This document shows, in pieces, positions 1 through 10,571 of a stretch of 64,000 nt of DNA. Where the stretch lies: assembly GCA_947561395.2 (NCBI GenBank), contig OX387190.1, positions 9,790,858-9,854,857 on the forward strand, in the 5' to 3' direction. The position numbers and the translations under genes were made by a program. Source of the stretch: Buxus sempervirens. Lineage: Eukaryota; Streptophyta; Magnoliopsida; Buxales; Buxaceae. Position 1 is the first letter of the stretch. Every line of letters starts with the position of its first letter. Below the pieces are notes generated by a model. That model did no database searches, had not been told where the DNA came from, and worked only from the letters and a program-made list of their open reading frames with translations.

Positions 1-630
1 TCTAAACCTCTGAGCAAGGGCATGCTTATAGATTGATTGCCTCAACGCATCAGGACTTGCAAATGTCTGGCCCTCACCAACGATTTCCGACCGCCATAAA
101 CTTGACACAGGTAGAGCCATACTGTGTGTGACACAATCAACAGTAGACTCCCCCTCTGCGACGTCACTTGGGTCAACTTGAGGTGGAAATTGTTGACTTC
201 TCGTGGAGGTCCTCCTAAAAATTAAGAATTTCTATTATGCTAAATTCACAAAAACCCGCTAAACTGAACTATTGTAGTATAATGTGAATCACCTTGAAAA
301 AAATGGATCATCCACTGATAGGCCCTCGCCAGTTAGTACATATACGTTGGCAGCCCGCTCATTGCCAGCTATCAATTTTTATAGCCCTACTTGGTTGGTC
401 AGCGCTAGTAGTTTGCTCTTGTCAAACATAAGCGAGAACTTCAGAGTAACTCCCGCCGGGGATAAATTGAATAATGCACATCCATCATTCACGAAGTCCT
501 CATATTTTGTACCCTCAGTGATCATTAAGGCATCTATGCTACCCCCTTTGTATGACAAGCAGCTGGTCTCCTCGTTTATAACAATTTCCCCTCCGAAATG
601 GAAATAGCACCACACTTGCTTCCCTGCCAT
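1..630 (-). pseudogene. MuDR-like (MULE) transposase, 5' part, running off the left edge
   Basis: Exon 1 (630 down to 293) begins with an ATG followed by AGKQVWCYFHFGG and matches the N-terminal all-beta domain of plant MULE transposases; the copy at 17783-18117 has the same layout, including FDKSxLLALTxQ. A GT-AG intron lies at 215-292. Exon 2 (214 to 1) continues with GQTFASPDALRQSIYKHALAQRF, the start of the MuDR DNA-binding domain, and leaves the window. An in-frame TAA at 379-381 breaks exon 1 just after the LLALTNQ segment, so this copy is probably dead. Intron position and phase (AG|G, giving RRTS) are the same as in the second MULE. No terminal inverted repeat was identified. The family call is firm; status as pseudogene rests on the single stop. 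Confidence 0.75.
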
Positions 631-1876
631 ATCTGTTACAAATTTGTTAGGCCATTCCACATTGTACCAAACCCCTAACCATCTACACAATTTTAACTTC
701 GGCTACGCACTGAATAGCATAATGCCAGCTTTCATAATCAAGTCAATCTACACAGTTATAACTTGCCTAGTAAATAATGGAATCGCAACTTTTTTGATGA
801 AGTCAATCTAGCCACGCCACGCCATAATCCCCATTAGACAATACCATAAACTTATACCACATTATGATATGGTGCCTCGTAAATTGAATAAGCTAGGAGT
901 GGACAAGTACAATTTGAGAAAACTAACACACCTGGACGACAACAAGTGACGAGTGACGAGGTTGGTTGCTGAAAAAAACTCTGGAGTGTCTAAGATTGTA
1001 CATATGTATGTGTTAGGTTTGTCTTTGTCACTCAATACTGTCGAGATCGTAGTCTATGAGACACAATCATTAAATTTCATTCTGAAGTTCTGATGGGTTT
1101 GAAGCAAAACCTCCTTACCTATTGATCGTAGTCCATGTGCACTCCATCATTACTACAGTAATTTATAGTAAGTTAAGGGAGTGTTCATTCTAACACTCCC
1201 TTAATTATAGGGGGAATTCCATTTCATAGGGGGGATACATTTCCAGCCTTAATTATAGAATTCCAGACAAAGGTATCAAGCTTTGGTCTAAACTGCTATA
1301 TGATTGGTTTCAGCACATACAATCAAAAACCTAAATACCCTGTTAGTTCATGCCACATCAATGTGTCTCCATTGTACTGGCAGATGTGAACCATTGTAAA
1401 GGAAAACCCCAGAAAAAAGCTGTCGATAATTTTCCCTTTTTCTCGCATTATCCAAAGTTCCAATCCGGGTGATTATTAACTTGCTCGAACTAGGTTTTTT
1501 ACACTTTTTGAACGAATCCTAAACCTAATAACCAACAAACAAACTTAAGAATTCCTACACAAAACAAGTGTAGGTGACGGGCAAACAACCAGAAAACAAT
1601 CAGAAACCAAGTAGAAGAAAAAAACAACAGTGGCCGAGTGTCAAAGGTACCTACAAGTTTCGATTTATGCAAGTTTAAGTACACTGTCCATTTTATTTTC
1701 ATTGTTGTCCCAAATCATGCTATTCCATTGATTTACATTGATAGTTTCTTAATAGGCCATAGCAATAAAAATCAAAACAGCCAAGAACAAGTCAACCCAG
1801 GGGGGGTAAATTGTTTCTAAAAATTGCAAGTGCTCAAGACATTATTTTTCTGGAGGCTCTATGAGTCCAGTGATTC
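631..1876. other. Upstream flank of the first MULE; no gene seen
   Basis: AT-rich sequence with only short, shadow-like reading frames. It should contain the promoter and the terminal inverted repeat of the MULE at 1-630, but I could not locate either confidently. No RNA gene was seen. Confidence 0.3.
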
Positions 1877-2210
1877 CATGTTCATATTATGCAAAAAAGC
1901 CCTAGATAAGAAATCAAGTAGAAGCAAAACAAAGAAAAAAAATCGAGCGAGCAACGGAAATACCGGGGAAGGGGCAGTCGGTGGTCGGCGGCGTCTATTT
2001 CAGATGGGGTCGCCGGAGAGTTCGTGCATGTAGGTGCTTTCCACTTGCCAAAATGTGACGAGGTTGCCGAACGGTATGGGGGAGAAGGCTTCCATGTTCA
2101 TATTATGCAAAAAAGCCCTAGATAAGAAATCAAGTAGAAGCAAAAGAAAGAAAAAAAATTGAGTGAGCAATGAAAATACCGGGGAAGGGGCGGTCGGTGC
2201 TCGGCGGTGT
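1877..2210. repeat. Direct duplication, about 115 bp, two copies
   Basis: The stretch starting gttcatattatgcaaaaaag at about 1877-1990 recurs at about 2095-2210 with few changes, 218 bp apart. Each copy ends in a GGGGAAGGGG..GTCGGTG..TCGGCGG segment. The copies are still very similar, so the duplication is fairly recent. No function is evident; it may be a duplicated 5' leader of a lost gene. Confidence 0.7.
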
Positions 2211-2271
2211 TTGCCAAACGGAATGGGGTCGCCGGAGAGTTCGAATGTGGTCGCCCGTGACTTCTCTCACT

Positions 2272-2445
2272 GGAGAGCCTATTAACGGCGCACGAAAACA
2301 GCCAAAGCCGATAAGGTTGCCAAAGAAAGTGGTCGCCGGAGAGCAAACCGATGAAGAAAAGTGGTCACCGGAGAGCCTATTAACGGTGCACAAAAACAGC
2401 CAAAGCCACGAAGGTCGCCAGAGAGAGTGGTCGCCGGAGAGGGTC
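2272..2445. repeat. Tandem repeat, 98-bp period, about two units
   Basis: GGAGAGCCTATTAACGG at 2272 recurs at 2370, and the following sequence (AAAACAGCCAAAGCC, then GTGGTCGCCGGAGAG) is shared. Short GTCGCCGGAGAG words are scattered from 2000 to 2460. Several overlapping open frames cross it, none recognisable. Confidence 0.65.
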
Positions 2446-2689
2446 ACCGGAGTTTCGAAAGAACGGCCTCAAGGTCTTGGCGTGAAGAAAAGGGGGTGAA
2501 AGCGAGAGGTGAGAGAGGGGTTTTTGGGTTTATGACGTGGAGGGAGCAAAATGGGAACAAAAGGTCGACTGATGACTTGGCCCCCCCATTTTGCAAATAA
2601 GCTTTAAAAGTATTTTCAATCTGCCATTAAGTATTTTCGTTGCCTGTTTTTGGAAATAGCGGGGAAAAGTTACCCCAATCCATAATTTT

Positions 2690-3060
2690 TCCTTGGTTTA
2701 TAAGGCGACCGTCCTTTGGCTATAGAAAGAGGCAACGAATGAAAAATTATATATGAAAAAAATAGAAAGAGCAGATTCTATGCACCAAACATGCGGTTCA
2801 CATCCTATAAGACCTTTATCTGCAACCTTATTTGTAGCTTTTCACATGATTGTTTAAAAATTTATAGGTATGCCATTCACAGTACACATGGCATGATCCC
2901 AATGCAGGCTTCACATAAGGTTGTAGATAAAGGTCCTGCAAGACCTCAATTGCCAAACATGTGCCATCTACTTTTGTATATTGCAGATCAGCCAACAAAT
3001 TCGTTGACTTAAGATGGAGAATTAAAAAGTAATAAATTAATTTTTTTATTCGAAGAAAGA
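2690..3060. repeat. Interspersed repeat family, copy A
   Basis: From gtttataaggcgacc to the AGTAATAAATTAA tail this matches two more copies at about 22946-23190 and 23194-23362. Shared landmarks are GAGGCAAYGAATGAAAA, GGATTCTATGCACCA, GCCATCTACTTTTGTATATTG and GACTTAAGATGGAGAATTAAA. Copy A carries an extra 159-bp insertion (2794-2952) that the other copies lack. The family type is unknown to me. Confidence 0.7.
2794..2952. mobile_element. Short Mutator-type MITE with 9-bp target duplication
   Basis: CCAAACATG occurs on both sides (2785-2793 and 2953-2961). The ends are inverted repeats: GACCTTTATCTGCAACCTTAT near the left pairs with the right end, whose complement reads GACCTTTATCTACAACCTTAT; the outermost 17 bases are more diverged. 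The related copy at about 23330 has the empty site. A 9-bp duplication and long inverted ends fit the Mutator superfamily. It has no coding capacity. Confidence 0.75.
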
Positions 3061-3325
3061 TTTAGGATTGATAATTCCCGAAGATAGGGAAGTTGGTAAG
3101 AATTGGATGTTCTTTATTCAGAACCCTTGGGTTTAAGGATTTGGCGAGTTCTTTATTCAGATTGCCTGATGGATTGGGGCCAGATTGCTTGAAAAAAAGG
3201 AATTGGGGGGATGTCTTAATTGACTTTATTAAATTTAGCACAAAATTCTTCATGGAAAAAGAAGTACAATGCCAAAATTCAGAACAAGCAATTTCAAGAT
3301 TAGAAAAAACAAACAAACCCAGAGT

Positions 3326-4623
3326 CTAGCTAGGTTGGTCATCATCATAATGAGAGGACACGTCTCGCCTTTTCAAGGCACGCAGAAGTTCGGCCACCCT
3401 ATCCCTGTATGTGTCAGGGGGCGGAACTGGGATATCGTCAGAGGTGACGATATGGAAAGGAGGTGGGCTGTCTAGGCCAATTTCTCGAGCAATCCATTGT
3501 TCGTAATTACGAACGTCGGATGCAGTGAAAATGTCCTCTTGGAGTATGTGCAAGTGTTGCCATTCCTTCACCAATTTTTTCTTCAACCCATGTAAGTGGG
3601 CCAGTTAAACCTTCCGCCTCATCCTTGATCGGTATTCCCTGAGACTTCCCAAACTGTCTCAGAATTCGAACCGGATAGTATGGCATGGCATGGGTCAAGC
3701 CTATCAAGGCTAGGCAATGTCTTTTCCTGAAAGCTATGACAGGCGTATATGTTTGGTCAAATGTGCCTCCCCATATTATATCCGTTTCTCCTTTCAGTTG
3801 GAGAAAGTGGTCAAACCAGTCCTCTCTGGAGGGTAAGTCTGGTCTAATCTCTCTTTGGGCCATCAGGGTGACATTGTCACGGACGTACCCATAACGTGGG
3901 CTGACAGGTTCAGCAACCACCAGGTGATCTTGAAGCCAAATGTGTAGGAGAGGAGCACATCCCTGAAACCTCCTAGTTCCATTCTTAGTCATGGGCAAAG
4001 CATGGTATAGCTGAGCAAGGATCAGTGGTGCAATTCGGAATTTCACCTGGAGTTGGTCTACAATTTCCATGAGGGCCAAATTAATGGTGTCTCCCCCAGT
4101 AGGAAAGAAGAGTTGTGACAGAACAGAACCACGAGGGTGAAGGTGTCCCACCAAACACAGGGTCTTTCCTGCTTTTTGTCCCTTATCTTTTCAGCAAGGA
4201 AGGTTTTAGAGACCCGAGTGAATGCTTGGTCACCTCCTAAAGTCTGGAATTCTCCTCTGGATAGGCCAAAGAAAGTACAAGCTTCATTGTTGTAGCTATC
4301 TTTGAGGCTTGGCCTGGCTGGTTCTCCATGGTCACGGAATCGAAGGAATAGTTCGAATTCCTCAATTGTGGGAGTCAACTCATTAGTTCCAAACCTAAAA
4401 AGGGAAAGTTGGGGATCCCAAAAAGGTAGGGCTGCCTGAATCATGTCCCAATTAATGGGCACATTTAACAGGGACAGAGTTTGTCCCATATGGTATTTCT
4501 GTTCCCATTTAATTTGCTCATCTCCTTGGAATTACCTTGTCCAAGAACGGATCCAAGGGGTATCAAAGGTACACTTCTCTATCCTAGGGAAGCGAACTCT
4601 CTCAGTCGAGGATGAAGATGCCA
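3326..4623 (-). pseudogene. Tat/Ogre-type ORF1 remnant (DUF7745 / plant-mobile-domain-like)
   Basis: In Tat/Ogre retroelements an extra frame (ORF1) sits between the 5' LTR and gag. Here the minus-strand ATG at 4623-4621 follows a leader of about 1.3 kb. Telling segments are INWDMIQAALPFWDPQ, FRFGTNELTPTIEEFELFL and GYVRDNVTLMAQREIRPDLP, which resemble plant DUF7745 proteins. The frame is broken by a TAA about 31 codons in (near 4530), a shift between about 4154 and 4058, and another near 3586. The part ending at 3326 reads VRNYEQWIAREIGL and then an acidic tail. Nothing recognisable as gag, protease or RT follows, so the element is truncated at about 3060-3300. The DUF assignment is from memory of the family pattern. 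Confidence 0.65.
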
Positions 4624-5914
4624 TGCCGACTATCCGATTGAAATTCCAAGTCAATTTAGGGTTTTCCACCAAAAACTATAAATTAGTCTAAGGCATGCAA
4701 CAAGATATGCAAAAATTAAATTAATGCCTAAGCAGTTTATGCAGTTATCAATCACAAGAACCAAATCCAAGCACTCAAGTTATGGGGTTTTAAGAGTTAA
4801 AATGTTTGGAAAACGCATTCAGGTCTTAGCCGGCCTTTTCTTTCATCTGTTCTTTCATCTGCTCTTTCATCTGCCCCTAGTGTCGGACTGAAAACAATAT
4901 TTACAACTTGCCTTCGAGGGCGAAATTTACAAAAATAAATCTAGAAAGAGAATCACCTCTAGGGTTGTTGAGAACCCAAAAGGAGGGTACAAATTTGTTA
5001 CTCAACAGGTGGGCTGAAATCCTATCTCTAGGGTTTTTCTGCCTCTGTTCTGACCCATTTCTGTCTGATCTGGCCGACTTTCGACTGAACCAAGACCGAC
5101 TTGAATGCGGATTAAATCGAGTTAATTTATGGTTAAGACCACCATAGGTGGGGGTTAATGCCCCAGATTGATTTTACCCTTATTTGTTCATTCATGTTCA
5201 TGCTCACATCAGGGTTTATCAGAAGTAATAAGTGGGGAAGGATACCCAGCCCAAGGCACCTGCCTTCAAGGGTCTGAGCCAAGTACTAGATCCTTCGCGT
5301 ACCATGGCAAGAAACCAATGGCGCTTGAAGAATCTAGAAACCTGGGGAGATGGGTTTACCCTGTTTTCCCCGGCAAGCCACAGGAGCGTAGGGCTAATAC
5401 CATCCCAAAAGTAAGTTTCTCGATTAAAGAAGGGTGGCTGCTAGAGAGATCTAGGTTTTGGTTAAGAAGAGCATTCACATGGTGCAGACAGCATTCAGTT
5501 CGGATCATTCATGCAGACTCCCTCGTGCATGTCACCCCACGCAGTTAAAAAATTCATTCACGGTGTAGTGAGGTGTTTGTATGTGCAGTGAGGTCAAGTG
5601 TTGTGTCTATTCGGGTGATTCTCGGATAAGGGCCAACAAAGGGTTCCTTAATGTCACATTTATAGTAAAAGTGCAGAACAGCATGTAATACAAGGTTTGG
5701 GTGGATCCCCAGGTAAGTGGGCGGGTCACATTGGTCCCTGTTAAAAACCACTTACCTTAGGCGATTATCATGTCCATTTGACAGGATCCCCCAATATCAT
5801 GTAATTACATGAGTTCCATACCTTACTAAGGTTGGACAAAAAGTACTTCCTAAATTAGCCTACATCCTCCTAAGTTGACTCATTTGATAACCAGGGTCCG
5901 ACTGGGTTTAGGGT
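4624..5914 (-). other. Untranslated leader of the truncated Tat/Ogre-like element
   Basis: Lies between the primer-binding site and ORF1 on the minus strand. Only short open frames occur (for example 4908-5147 and 5168-5548 on the plus strand), none recognisable. Long leaders are usual in Tat/Ogre elements. Confidence 0.55.
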
Positions 5915-5933
5915 GTCCCCAGCAGAGTCGCCA
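5915..5933 (-). promoter_or_regulatory. Retroelement primer-binding site, tRNA-Arg type
   Basis: On the minus strand, TGGCGACTCTGCTGGGGAC begins three bases after the LTR terminus. TGG pairs with tRNA CCA and CGACTCT pairs with the AGAGTCG acceptor arm typical of plant tRNA-Arg. An Arg primer is a known trait of Ogre/Tat elements. It fixes the LTR boundary and the element's orientation (minus). Confidence 0.75.
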
Positions 5934-5936
5934 AGC

Positions 5937-8342
5937 TGTGCGCACCTAAAAAATCCTGGATCCTAGATCGCACACCAGGCGCACTTTTCGTGCGTGCCAC
6001 GGGATATTCGGAGTCGCCACTGCCTGAGAGGTGCAGGCAGACACTGTTTTGCCCTAACCGGGTCTAAGTCTGGTCTACGGCTTATTAGAGATCTAGCTAA
6101 GTCCTCGGTTACGTCCGGGGAAGCCCTAAGACACCTCGGCCCGCCCCGTCAGTTTGACGGGTCCCTCGGGTCTCCCTGGTTTCTGAGTCAATTTCACCAT
6201 TTTCCTAGACCAGCATGCTGTCTTGTTAGATTTGGCGGGGCCCGCTGGAGGTGTGGTTCCCTTTTTATTTGATTTTATCTTTTTATTTATTTAAGTGGAG
6301 TGGGTCGGACCCGGGTCCCGTTGGAAGACCCGTGGGTTGCCATGGTTGGGCCTTGGGCCCAGTTGGGTTATTGGGTAACCCATTTTGGTTATTTATTTAA
6401 AATATTTACACATGCCATGGACTTAGTGGGCTTGGATTTGGCCCATTAGCCAAGGGTCAAAGGGCCTGGGCCTGGGCCTGTTTGTTGAAAACAGGCCTGA
6501 TATAGGCCAGTCTAAGGTGGGCCCCACAAGTGGGCCCAGGGTGCCTTGGTGGGCCCATTTAGGTCCACGGTCCACAAATGGGCTTAAGATAGCCCAATAA
6601 GTCTAAAGGGTTGGTTCAAGCCGGTTCAAGTCGGATCAAGTCCAACCGGGCCAAAAATTAAGTTTTTTAAATTATAGCTACACTGGCCCGTATTTGTTAT
6701 ACGGTCCACCCTTGCCCGTGAACAAAGTCTGGTTGGCCTCGCCCGTGAAGAAAATACGGTCCCGCCCGGACCGCCCTGAGTTTACGAACACGACTAGTTT
6801 TGCATTTCTGGTGCCGATTCCGCTTGGGATCAGTTCCGTGGCCTCTTTGGAACTTTCTGCAACTTCTGTAGTGATTCTGGTGCCTCCTGATACGGTACAT
6901 TAGCTTCCTTCACCATCTTCAAGTCTTCTTTTTGGTGCTTTAGAATGGAACTAAACTCCATTTTTTGAATCTTGTCATCTTCTGGTAAGGTAGCAAAAGA
7001 AGTGGTAGTGGGAAGGGGATTATATGGAAGTATTTAAAGAGAACAAATCCCTCTTATACTTATGAATTTAACCAATTAACAAAGACTTTTCCTTCTTTTA
7101 TTAGTTTTATGGTTCCATCCCCTTTTCATTCCATAAGACCATGTTTATTTGCATGGGAATTCTTCAACAAACAGTGAAACCAATGGGTTAGTAGCACAGT
7201 AATAAGATAAAAGGAAACTTAAATGAAATGATTCTTTAAAAAGAGGTTGATATAAAAGTTACCACACTAGTGCTCCTTTGATTTGGTGATGGGGTGACTC
7301 CCTAGAGATTTCGGCAGCGCTTCCGCGTCCTCCAAATTTTGTTAGGATGAAATGGGAAGAGCTTTGTTAAGGTGGATTGTCTTAAGATCAAATTGAAGGG
7401 GATTTGGGCATGGTTTTGGGGTAGTTTAGGAGTATAGGGGTAATTCGGGGATAAAAAAAAGTTTAGGTTTTGGGATGCTGGAATTCGGGCAGGGCTTTGG
7501 GTATGGAGAACTCCTGGAAGAAGAGAGTTTCAGCCAGGAAGAAGGCTTGTCCGAAATGAGGGGGAGGCCTCTCTATTTATAGGCAAAAAGGGGTGTGCCC
7601 GTATTTGAAGTACGGGCGTGCCTTGCCCGTAATTTAAATACGGGCGCAAAACGCACATTTGTAAATCCCGCGAATCTGCCGTACGGGACGCGTGTCCCGC
7701 CGTACAGCGACGCGTGTCTTCTTCCAGAATCTTGCCCGTATTTCAAATACGGGCATGCCCTGCCCGTAATTCAAATACGGTCCAGCACGTTTTTTAAATG
7801 TTTGGATTTCAAATCTTTATTCAATTTGGTTTATTGCAAGATTTCGTCCGATTTCTTTGATTATTTTATTGAAAAGTGAGATTCCTTTTATTAAAATATT
7901 ATTAAACACATTTATCTTATTTATTTTATTGGTTTATTCCATTTTTGCTGCCTTTTTGCCACATGGGCAGTTTTTCTGAAACTTCAATTGCTCATAACTT
8001 CTTCATCGGGTGTCCGATTTCAGCAAACTTAGTGTCGTTGGGACCGGCTCGGAATCACCTATCCACTGGGATCAAGTTTGGCAGTAGAATTGGAGTAGAG
8101 CAAAAAGTCAACTTTTCGCTCCCCAAAAGTTTGACCAACTCATATCTTTCTCATCTGGACTCCGATTCCAGCAAATTCAGTTGCGTTGGAATCGTGTCGA
8201 AATGCTCTATTCAATGAGATGAAGTTTGATGGCCAAATTTACTTGAATCAAAAAGTCAATTTTTTGACCGCCCCAGGGTTTGACTTTTAGTTGGACTTTT
8301 CATTTTTCTTTATTTTGAGGGTGCAAAAATCAGGTGTCTACA
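5937..8342 (-). mobile_element. LTR of the Tat/Ogre-like element (LTR-1), 2.4 kb
   Basis: On the minus strand it starts TGTAGACACCTGATTTTTGC at 8342 and ends GGTGCGCACA at 5937, immediately before the primer-binding site. The same family forms the solo LTRs at 29583-32350 and 52062-54569. Shared blocks are GGAGTCGCCACTGCCTGAG near the 3' end, GGGTCCCGTTGGAAG, and a TATA box. The opposite LTR is missing, and the base 5 following 8342 (GGACC) finds no partner, so the element is truncated. Confidence 0.8.
7572..7785 (-). promoter_or_regulatory. LTR-1 core promoter with array of GCCCGTATTT palindromes
   Basis: On the minus strand CCTATAAATAG (7574-7583) is a clear TATA box. Directly upstream (7590-7785) are four imperfect palindromes of the form GCCCGTATTTnAAATACGGGC, spaced irregularly. 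The solo LTR at 52062-54569 shows the same motifs just upstream of its own CCTATAAATAG (52807-52817). Likely enhancer or factor-binding sites; this is inference. Confidence 0.55.
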
Positions 8343-8835
8343 GGACCCTTTCCATGGATTATAATGTCTGAGGTATGCATAGTTTATGTAAATTGTTTAC
8401 CACATCAATATAAGGAAAAATCCCTATTGTAAGTCTATTTTCACTTTAAGTCATTTGTCTTAGCACCAATGATCCTGATGCTAGCTTCGACCTTCTTTTA
8501 CGTGTCCTTCATGATTTCTCTTTGTCTGCTTACAACATTTTTCTGTGTATGCAAGCAAGCGTGGATCTATCCAGTACGGTTAATTGAGATGCTTAAACGT
8601 TCATGAGAATGTGGATGTGTACTGTTTTCCATACGAAAAGGACGGGGATTACAGAAATGGGGGAGAAGAAGGGATGGATGTAAAGTTCCCGTGGCATAAC
8701 TTTAAGGTTGTCTACTGATCAAAACCATGTGATAATGATTATCAGATCTTTATAATTGTTGATATTTTATTATTATCTTTGCATATAATATATTGGTATC
8801 AAGAGAGGGTATTGTATTAGTAGGGGTCCATATCC
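8343..8835. other. Spacer; no gene seen
   Basis: AT-rich sequence between the truncated retroelement and the minisatellite, with no convincing coding or RNA feature. Confidence 0.3.
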
Positions 8836-10440
8836 CATGTAAAATTTCTCGAGTCCCATGTATACTTAGCTCGAGTCCCATGTAAAATTGCTCAAGTCCC
8901 ACGTATACTTAGCTCGAGTCCCATGTAAAATAGCACGATTCCTGTGTAAAATTGCTAGAGTTCCACGTATACTTAGCTCGAGTCCCGTGGTCCCGCCTAT
9001 CGTTAACTCGAGTCCCATGTAAAATTGCTCGAGTCCCATGTAAAATTGCTCGAGTCCCACGTAATATAGCTCGAGTCTCGTGGTCCCACCTATCATTAAC
9101 TCGAGTCCCATGTAAAATTGCTCGAGTCCCATGTATACTTAGCTCGAGTCCCATGTAAATTGCTCAAGTCCCATTTATACTTAGCTCGAGTCCCATGTAA
9201 ATTGCTCGAGTCCCATGTAAAATAGCACGAGTCCTGTGTAAAATTGCTCGAGTCCCACATATAACTTAGCTTGAGTCCTATGTAAAATAGCTCGAGTCCC
9301 GTGGTCCCGCTTATAGTTAACTCGAGTCCCATGTAAAATTGCTCGAGTCCCATGTATACTTAGCTCGAGTCCCATGTAAAATTGCTCAAGCCCCACGTAT
9401 ACTTAGCATGAGTCCTGTGTAAAATTGTTCGAGTCCCACGTATACTTAGCTCGAGTCCCATGTAATATAGCTCGAGTCCCGTGGTCCCGCATATCGTTAA
9501 CTCGAGTCCCATGTAAAATTGCTTGAGTCCCATGTATACTTAGCTCGAGTCCTATGTAAAATTGCGTGAGTCCCACGTATACTTAGCTCGAGTCCCATGT
9601 AATATAGCTCGAGTCCCGTGGTCCCGCCTATCGTTAACTCGAGTCCCATGTAAAATTGCTCGAGTCCCATGTATACTTAGCTCGAGTCCCATGTAAATTG
9701 CTCGAGTCCCATGTAAAATAGCACGAGTCCTGTGTAAAATTGCTCGAGTCCCACATATAACTTAGCTCGAGTCCTATGTAAAATAGCTCGAGTCCTGTTG
9801 TCCCATCCATCGTTAACTCGAGTCCCATGTAAAATTGCTCGAGTCCCATGTATACTTAGCTCGAGTCCCATGTAAAATTGCTCGAGTCCCACGTATACTT
9901 AGCTCGAGTCTCATGTAAAATAGCTCAATTCCCATGTAAAATTGCTTGAGTCGCACGTATACTTGCTCGAGTCCCGTGTAAAATAGCTTGAGTCCCGTGC
10001 TCTCGCCTATCCTTACCTCGAGTCCCATGTATACTTAGCTCGAGTTCCATGTAAATTGCTCGAGTCCCATGTAAAACAGCACGAGTCCTGTGTAAAATTG
10101 CTCGAGTCCCACATATAACTTAGCTCGAGTCCTATGTAAAATAGCTCGAGTCCCGTGGTCCCGTCTATCGTTAACTCGAGTCCCATGTAAAATTGCTCGA
10201 GTCCCACGTATACTTAGCTCGAGTCCCATGTATACTTAGCTCGAGTCCCATGTAAAATTGCTTGAGTCGTACGTATACTTGCTCGAGTCCCGTGTAAAAT
10301 AGCTCGAGTCCCATGCTCTCGCCTATCCTTACCTCAAGTCCCATGTAAAATTGCTCGAGTCCCTCCTACTAAAAGTCCTATGTTGGTGTGCTTGAGTCGT
10401 ACGTCAAGTACGGTCGAGTCCTTAGTAAATAGGTCAAGTC
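8836..10440. repeat. Minisatellite of 21-22 bp CTCGAGTCCCATGT units
   Basis: Dozens of units built on GCTCGAGTCCCATGT followed by AAAATT or ATACTTA. A longer variant with GTGGTCCCGCCTATCGTTAA recurs about every 100-180 bp, giving a higher-order pattern. Every unit carries an XhoI palindrome (CTCGAG). The right edge (10370-10440) grades into diverged half-units that lead into the GRF gene promoter. The many frames predicted on either strand (ARVPCKI-type on plus, MGLEQFYMGLEL-type on minus) are by-products of the repeat. Confidence 0.9.
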
Positions 10441-10487
10441 CCCTCATATTTTTGGTGCTCGCATCTCCTAATACAACCAACGTGTTT

Positions 10488-10520
10488 CACGTGGGCCTGC
10501 CTTCCGACTTGTTTATAAAT
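10488..10520 (+). promoter_or_regulatory. Core promoter of the GRF zinc-finger gene
   Basis: A CACGTG G-box core lies at 10488-10493 and a TATA-like TTTATAAAT at 10512-10520, 52 bases before the chosen ATG at 10572. The minisatellite ends about 50-120 bp upstream. Confidence 0.5.
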
Positions 10521-10571
10521 ACAAGTGTTTCAAGCAAGTCAATTATGCGCTACACTTTGTGCGAAGGAAGA

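Noticed and set aside
2098-2600. Overlapping open frames on both strands as genes
   Set aside because: They lie in a GC-rich tandem repeat, oppose each other and show no domain.
8836-10440. Regular short repeats that could suggest a CRISPR array or a repetitive protein
   Set aside because: Units are contiguous tandem copies without unique spacers in a plant nuclear context, and the frames on both strands follow from the 21-22 bp period.
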